In this document: piece after piece, positions 61,362-64,000 of the stretch
Layout of the letters: the number at the start of each line of letters is the position of its first letter
Position numbering within the stretch: position 1 is the stretch's first letter
Source of the DNA: Vibrio inusitatus
Lineage (GTDB): Bacteria; Pseudomonadota; Gammaproteobacteria; Enterobacterales; Vibrionaceae
NCBI GenBank assembly: GCA_024346935.1
Contig: AP024878.1
Coordinates: 2,108,001 to 2,172,000 of the forward strand
Direction of reading: 5' to 3'
DNA: 64,000 nt
The notes under the pieces: model-generated
What the model saw: the letters and a program-made list of their open reading frames with translations, nothing else
Told to the model about the DNA's origin: nothing
The model's database searches: none
Made by a program: the position numbers and the translations under genes

Positions 61362-62075
61362 ATGATTCAGGGAAGTAACGAATTGCCTAACGACACAGAG
61401 AAACAAGCAGACACAAGCCCATCGCTACTCAGTAATCGGTTGGAAATCCACCATCTTGGTCGTCAAGATTACCAACCAATATGGCAAAGAATGCATCGAT
61501 TTACTGATGAACGAGACGATAATACCGTTGATCAAGTATGGATTGTTGAGCACAATCCTGTTTTTACACAAGGCCAAGCAGGTAAAGAGGAGCACCTCCT
61601 TAATACCGGTGATATCCCTGTGGTAAAAAGTGATCGCGGTGGTCAGGTTACTTATCATGGCCCAGGCCAAATGGTAGTCTACTTCCTATTGAACTTGCGT
61701 CGACGAGGTTTAGGGGTGCGTGAACTGGTGACTCATATTGAGAACACCGTGGTTCAAACCCTTGCTAAGCTCGGTATCGAATCCGCTGCTCGCCCAGACG
61801 CTCCTGGCGTGTATGTGGATGGTAAAAAGATCTGCTCCCTTGGACTTCGAATCCGAAAAGGTTGCTCCTTTCACGGACTAGCTCTGAATATAGATATGGA
61901 TCTCTCCCCTTTCCTACGTATCAATCCTTGCGGTTATGCGGGTATGGAAATGGTTCAGGTCGCTGATTTCACAACTGAAGGTCAGCGTGCAAACATTCAA
62001 GGTATTCTGGTTAAGGAATTAAGTGCCTTACTGGATTACACAGACGTAATAGAAATGACAGAAAGCTATGAGTAA
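61362..62075 (+). CDS. lipB: Octanoyltransferase LipB
   Basis: 237 aa from ATG 61362; TTG 61383 has a better RBS (GGGAAG) and would give 230 aa, so the start is uncertain. Lys 156 and Cys 190 (INPCGYAGM) are the catalytic pair. Transfers octanoyl from ACP to lipoyl domains. Overlaps lipA by 8 bp. Confidence 0.95.
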   Translation: MIQGSNELPNDTEKQADTSPSLLSNRLEIHHLGRQDYQPIWQRMHRFTDERDDNTVDQVWIVEHNPVFTQGQAGKEEHLLNTGDIPVVKSDRGGQVTYHGPGQMVVYFLLNLRRRGLGVRELVTHIENTVVQTLAKLGIESAARPDAPGVYVDGKKICSLGLRIRKGCSFHGLALNIDMDLSPFLRINPCGYAGMEMVQVADFTTEGQRANIQGILVKELSALLDYTDVIEMTESYE

Positions 62076-63033
62076 ACCAATTCAAATGGAAAAAGGCGTC
62101 AAATATCGCGACGCTGATAAGATGGCGCTGATCCCTACTAAGTCAGTTCCTGTTGAACGCAGCGAAGTCCTTCGCAAGCCTGAATGGATGAAGATCAAAC
62201 TACCGGCTGATAGCCAGCGCATTCAAGATATCAAGTCTGCTATGCGTAAAAACAATCTGAACTCGGTATGTGAAGAAGCTTCTTGCCCTAACCTAGCCGA
62301 GTGTTTTAACCACGGTACAGCAACCTTTATGATCTTAGGTGCTATCTGTACTCGTCGCTGTCCTTTCTGTGATGTAGCCCATGGTCGTCCGGTCGCCCCG
62401 GAAACAAACGAACCACAAAAGCTTGCTCAAACCATCAAGGATATGAAGCTAAAGTACGTTGTTATTACCTCAGTAGACCGTGATGACCTTCGCGATGGTG
62501 GGGCTAAACACTTTGCTGATTGTAACGAAGAAATCCGTAAGCTAAATCCAAACATTCGCATTGAGACGCTGGTTCCTGACTTCCGTGGCCGTATGGATAA
62601 AGCTCTAGAAGAGCTTAAGCTGAATCCACCGGATGTATTCAACCATAACCTAGAAACAGCACCGCGCCTGTACCGTCGTGTGCGCCCTGGTGCTAACTAT
62701 AAGTGGTCTCTAGAGCTTCTGAAGAAATTTAAAGAGCAGCATCCTGACGTCCCAACTAAGTCTGGCGTAATGATGGGCTTAGGCGAAACTAAAGAAGAGA
62801 TCGTAGAAGTGCTTAAAGATCTTAGAGCGCACGGCGTAAGCATGCTCACTCTAGGCCAATACCTAGCACCAAGCCGTCATCATCTACCAGTAGAACGCTA
62901 CGTTCCACCAGCAGAGTTCGATGAACTAAAAGAGATTGCACTAGAGCTTGGGTTCACCCATGCGGCCTGTGGTCCTTTCGTACGTTCTTCGTACCACGCA
63001 GACCTACAAGCAAAGGGCGAAGAAGTTAAGTAA
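62068..63033 (+). CDS. lipA: Lipoyl synthase LipA
   Basis: 321 aa. Auxiliary cluster Cys 68/73/79 and radical-SAM cluster Cys 94/98/101, the same positions as in E. coli. Inserts two sulfurs into octanoyl groups. Confidence 0.98.
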   Translation: MSKPIQMEKGVKYRDADKMALIPTKSVPVERSEVLRKPEWMKIKLPADSQRIQDIKSAMRKNNLNSVCEEASCPNLAECFNHGTATFMILGAICTRRCPFCDVAHGRPVAPETNEPQKLAQTIKDMKLKYVVITSVDRDDLRDGGAKHFADCNEEIRKLNPNIRIETLVPDFRGRMDKALEELKLNPPDVFNHNLETAPRLYRRVRPGANYKWSLELLKKFKEQHPDVPTKSGVMMGLGETKEEIVEVLKDLRAHGVSMLTLGQYLAPSRHHLPVERYVPPAEFDELKEIALELGFTHAACGPFVRSSYHADLQAKGEEVK

Positions 63034-63053
63034 AAAATCCCCTAGGATTTTTT
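63032..63053 (+). terminator. Terminator of lipB-lipA
   Basis: Stem aaaaaatcc / ggatttttt with a 4-nt loop; begins within the lipA stop codon. Confidence 0.85.
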
Positions 63054-63398
63054 ATCCCAGAAAAGCGACTAAGTTTTATCTGGGATCTTCCTGATTGCCC
63101 AACTCTGTATTTCAAGATCCTAGATTGCTTCGCAGCTCTCTAGGATCTTAGAACGTGCTTATCTGAGCAACGTACTCTCTAAGGTTCTGGATAAGCTCTT
63201 GAGCTTTCCAGAATGACGCCTTTGCTTTGGTTAAACTTGTGCGTTGAAACCCTCGCTCTAACTCACCTCCCTTCCCCATTTGCGACAAACCTCAAAACTC
63301 CCAAATAAACACCAACACATTGTCGTGGTTTTTTGCTTTCTACGCTAAGCCCATTATGATTAGAGTTAGGACTAGTCATAAATAAGGGAGGTCGTTTG
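63054..63398. other. Non-coding gap with two more inverted repeats
   Basis: Contains stem atcccaga / tctgggat (63054-63061, 63079-63086) and an 11-bp stem aagatcctaga / tctaggatctt (63114-63124, 63139-63149). No gene seen. Confidence 0.6.
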
Positions 63399-63728
63399 AT
63401 GCGACTGTTATTATGCGCGCTGTCAGCTCTATTTTTGTGGGGCTGTGCAGATAAAAACACTCAAGAAGACAACTACTTAGAAGCATCATTTGAACTGTGT
63501 AACACCGAGGTCTCACTCTACTCAGTCAGTGATGATGGCAAGGTTCGCATCATTTGTGCGGATGGATCTAAGTTCGCTCTAGATAATGAAAAAACGCTAG
63601 AGATCATGCGCGATATCAATATTGATTATTGTTCAGGTGAAGGACTCTCTAAATTTAGCGAGAGTCGCCGCTATTATACATTCCGTTGTAAATCTGGCAC
63701 TCAGTTAAGTATCAACAAAGGCGGTTAA
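63399..63728 (+). CDS. Small lipoprotein
   Basis: 109 aa from ATG 63399 with GGGAGG upstream. Lipobox LWGC. Mature protein with four cysteines and a short beta-rich pattern; not recognised. Confidence 0.7.
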   Translation: MRLLLCALSALFLWGCADKNTQEDNYLEASFELCNTEVSLYSVSDDGKVRIICADGSKFALDNEKTLEIMRDINIDYCSGEGLSKFSESRRYYTFRCKSGTQLSINKGG

Positions 63729-63840
63729 CGGCCAAGTAAATTCTCATCAAGCGATAATTAGAGAAGTGCTCAATAAATCCATTTTTTCAACATTGAGAAT
63801 TAGGTAGAATTGAGCGCTTCTAGCATTGCTTTGGAATACA

Positions 63841-64000
63841 ATGAACCCTTCGCTGAGATACATTCAGGGCTACCCCGAACATATAGTCACGCCAGTCACC
63901 CGACTTGTAGAGTCAGGGCAGCTAAACACATGGTTTGAGCAACGTTACCCCACTAAGCATACAATCAAAAGCGAAAAAGCCTTGTTTGAATATACTATGG
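63841..64000 (+). CDS. ygjP: YgjP-like zinc-dependent protein, 5' part
   Basis: 53 codons in the window; the end is off the edge. The opening matches E. coli YgjP (YLQGYPE, ALYQYT) with LRYIQGYPEHIV and ALFEYTM. YgjP-type proteins (DUF45) are predicted metalloproteases; the HExxH part lies outside. Confidence 0.82.
   Translation, partial: MNPSLRYIQGYPEHIVTPVTRLVESGQLNTWFEQRYPTKHTIKSEKALFEYTM

Overview
The window is a chromosomal segment of a Vibrio-type gammaproteobacterium (Vibrionaceae). The evidence is the housekeeping synteny (nutA-kdsA-sirB1-sirB2-prmC-prfA-hemA / lolB-ispE-prs-pth-ychF; miaB-ybeZ-ybeY-corC-lnt; leuS-lptE-holA-rsfS-rlmH-mrdA-mrdB-rlpA-dacA-ybeD-lipB-lipA), a Vibrio-type chitobiase with a probable chitoporin, a large tRNA Met/Leu/Gln array and moderate-to-low GC content. 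No transposase, integrase, phage gene or CRISPR array was seen.

Layout. 1-4148: most of a BvgS-like hybrid sensor kinase running off the left edge. 4231-7115: gltX, a possible 34-residue membrane peptide and a DUF2797 protein. 7222-14695: an outer-membrane/chitin block, all on the minus strand: KdgM-type porin, DUF2799 lipoprotein, YccT/DUF2057 protein, probable chitoporin and a GH20 chitobiase lipoprotein. A 1.2-kb non-coding stretch inside it carries an eight-copy heptamer repeat and small palindromes. 15702-19546: a His-rich small protein paired with a SpoIIAA-like protein, a VOC protein, a CatB-type acetyltransferase, a two-TM K+ channel with an RCK domain and a small beta-barrel.

19782-24303 is the most unusual part. 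A VpsT/CsgD-like LuxR regulator lies divergently upstream of four tightly packed exported-protein genes: a repeat-rich acidic Asn/Asp/Ser protein, a 107-aa protein, a C39-type cysteine peptidase with a Sec signal, and a 179-aa protein with a double-glycine-like site. A convergent beta-barrel outer-membrane gene follows. The three non-enzyme proteins share a Q-N-x-G-x-N-x-L-x-Q-type motif reminiscent of curli repeats. The composition resembles Fap/curli functional-amyloid export, but I cannot equate it with either. It abuts tRNA-Pro, beside which lie three decaying copies of the tRNA 3' end plus terminator.

25258-28672: smrA, rluF, an Lrp-type regulator divergent from a RhtB-type exporter, and ybaK. 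28687-40171: the nutA to ychF housekeeping block. 40420-42514: a stringent-type promoter, 15 tRNA genes (3 Met, 7 Leu-TAG, 5 Gln-TTG) and a terminator; six of the genes are duplicated as a block with a constant 808-bp offset. 42586-63033: ubiF, then tRNA modification and ribosome/lipoprotein biogenesis genes, leuS, LPS export, cell-elongation and lipoate genes. The usual nadD between holA and rsfS is missing. The right edge has a small lipoprotein gene and the start of ygjP.
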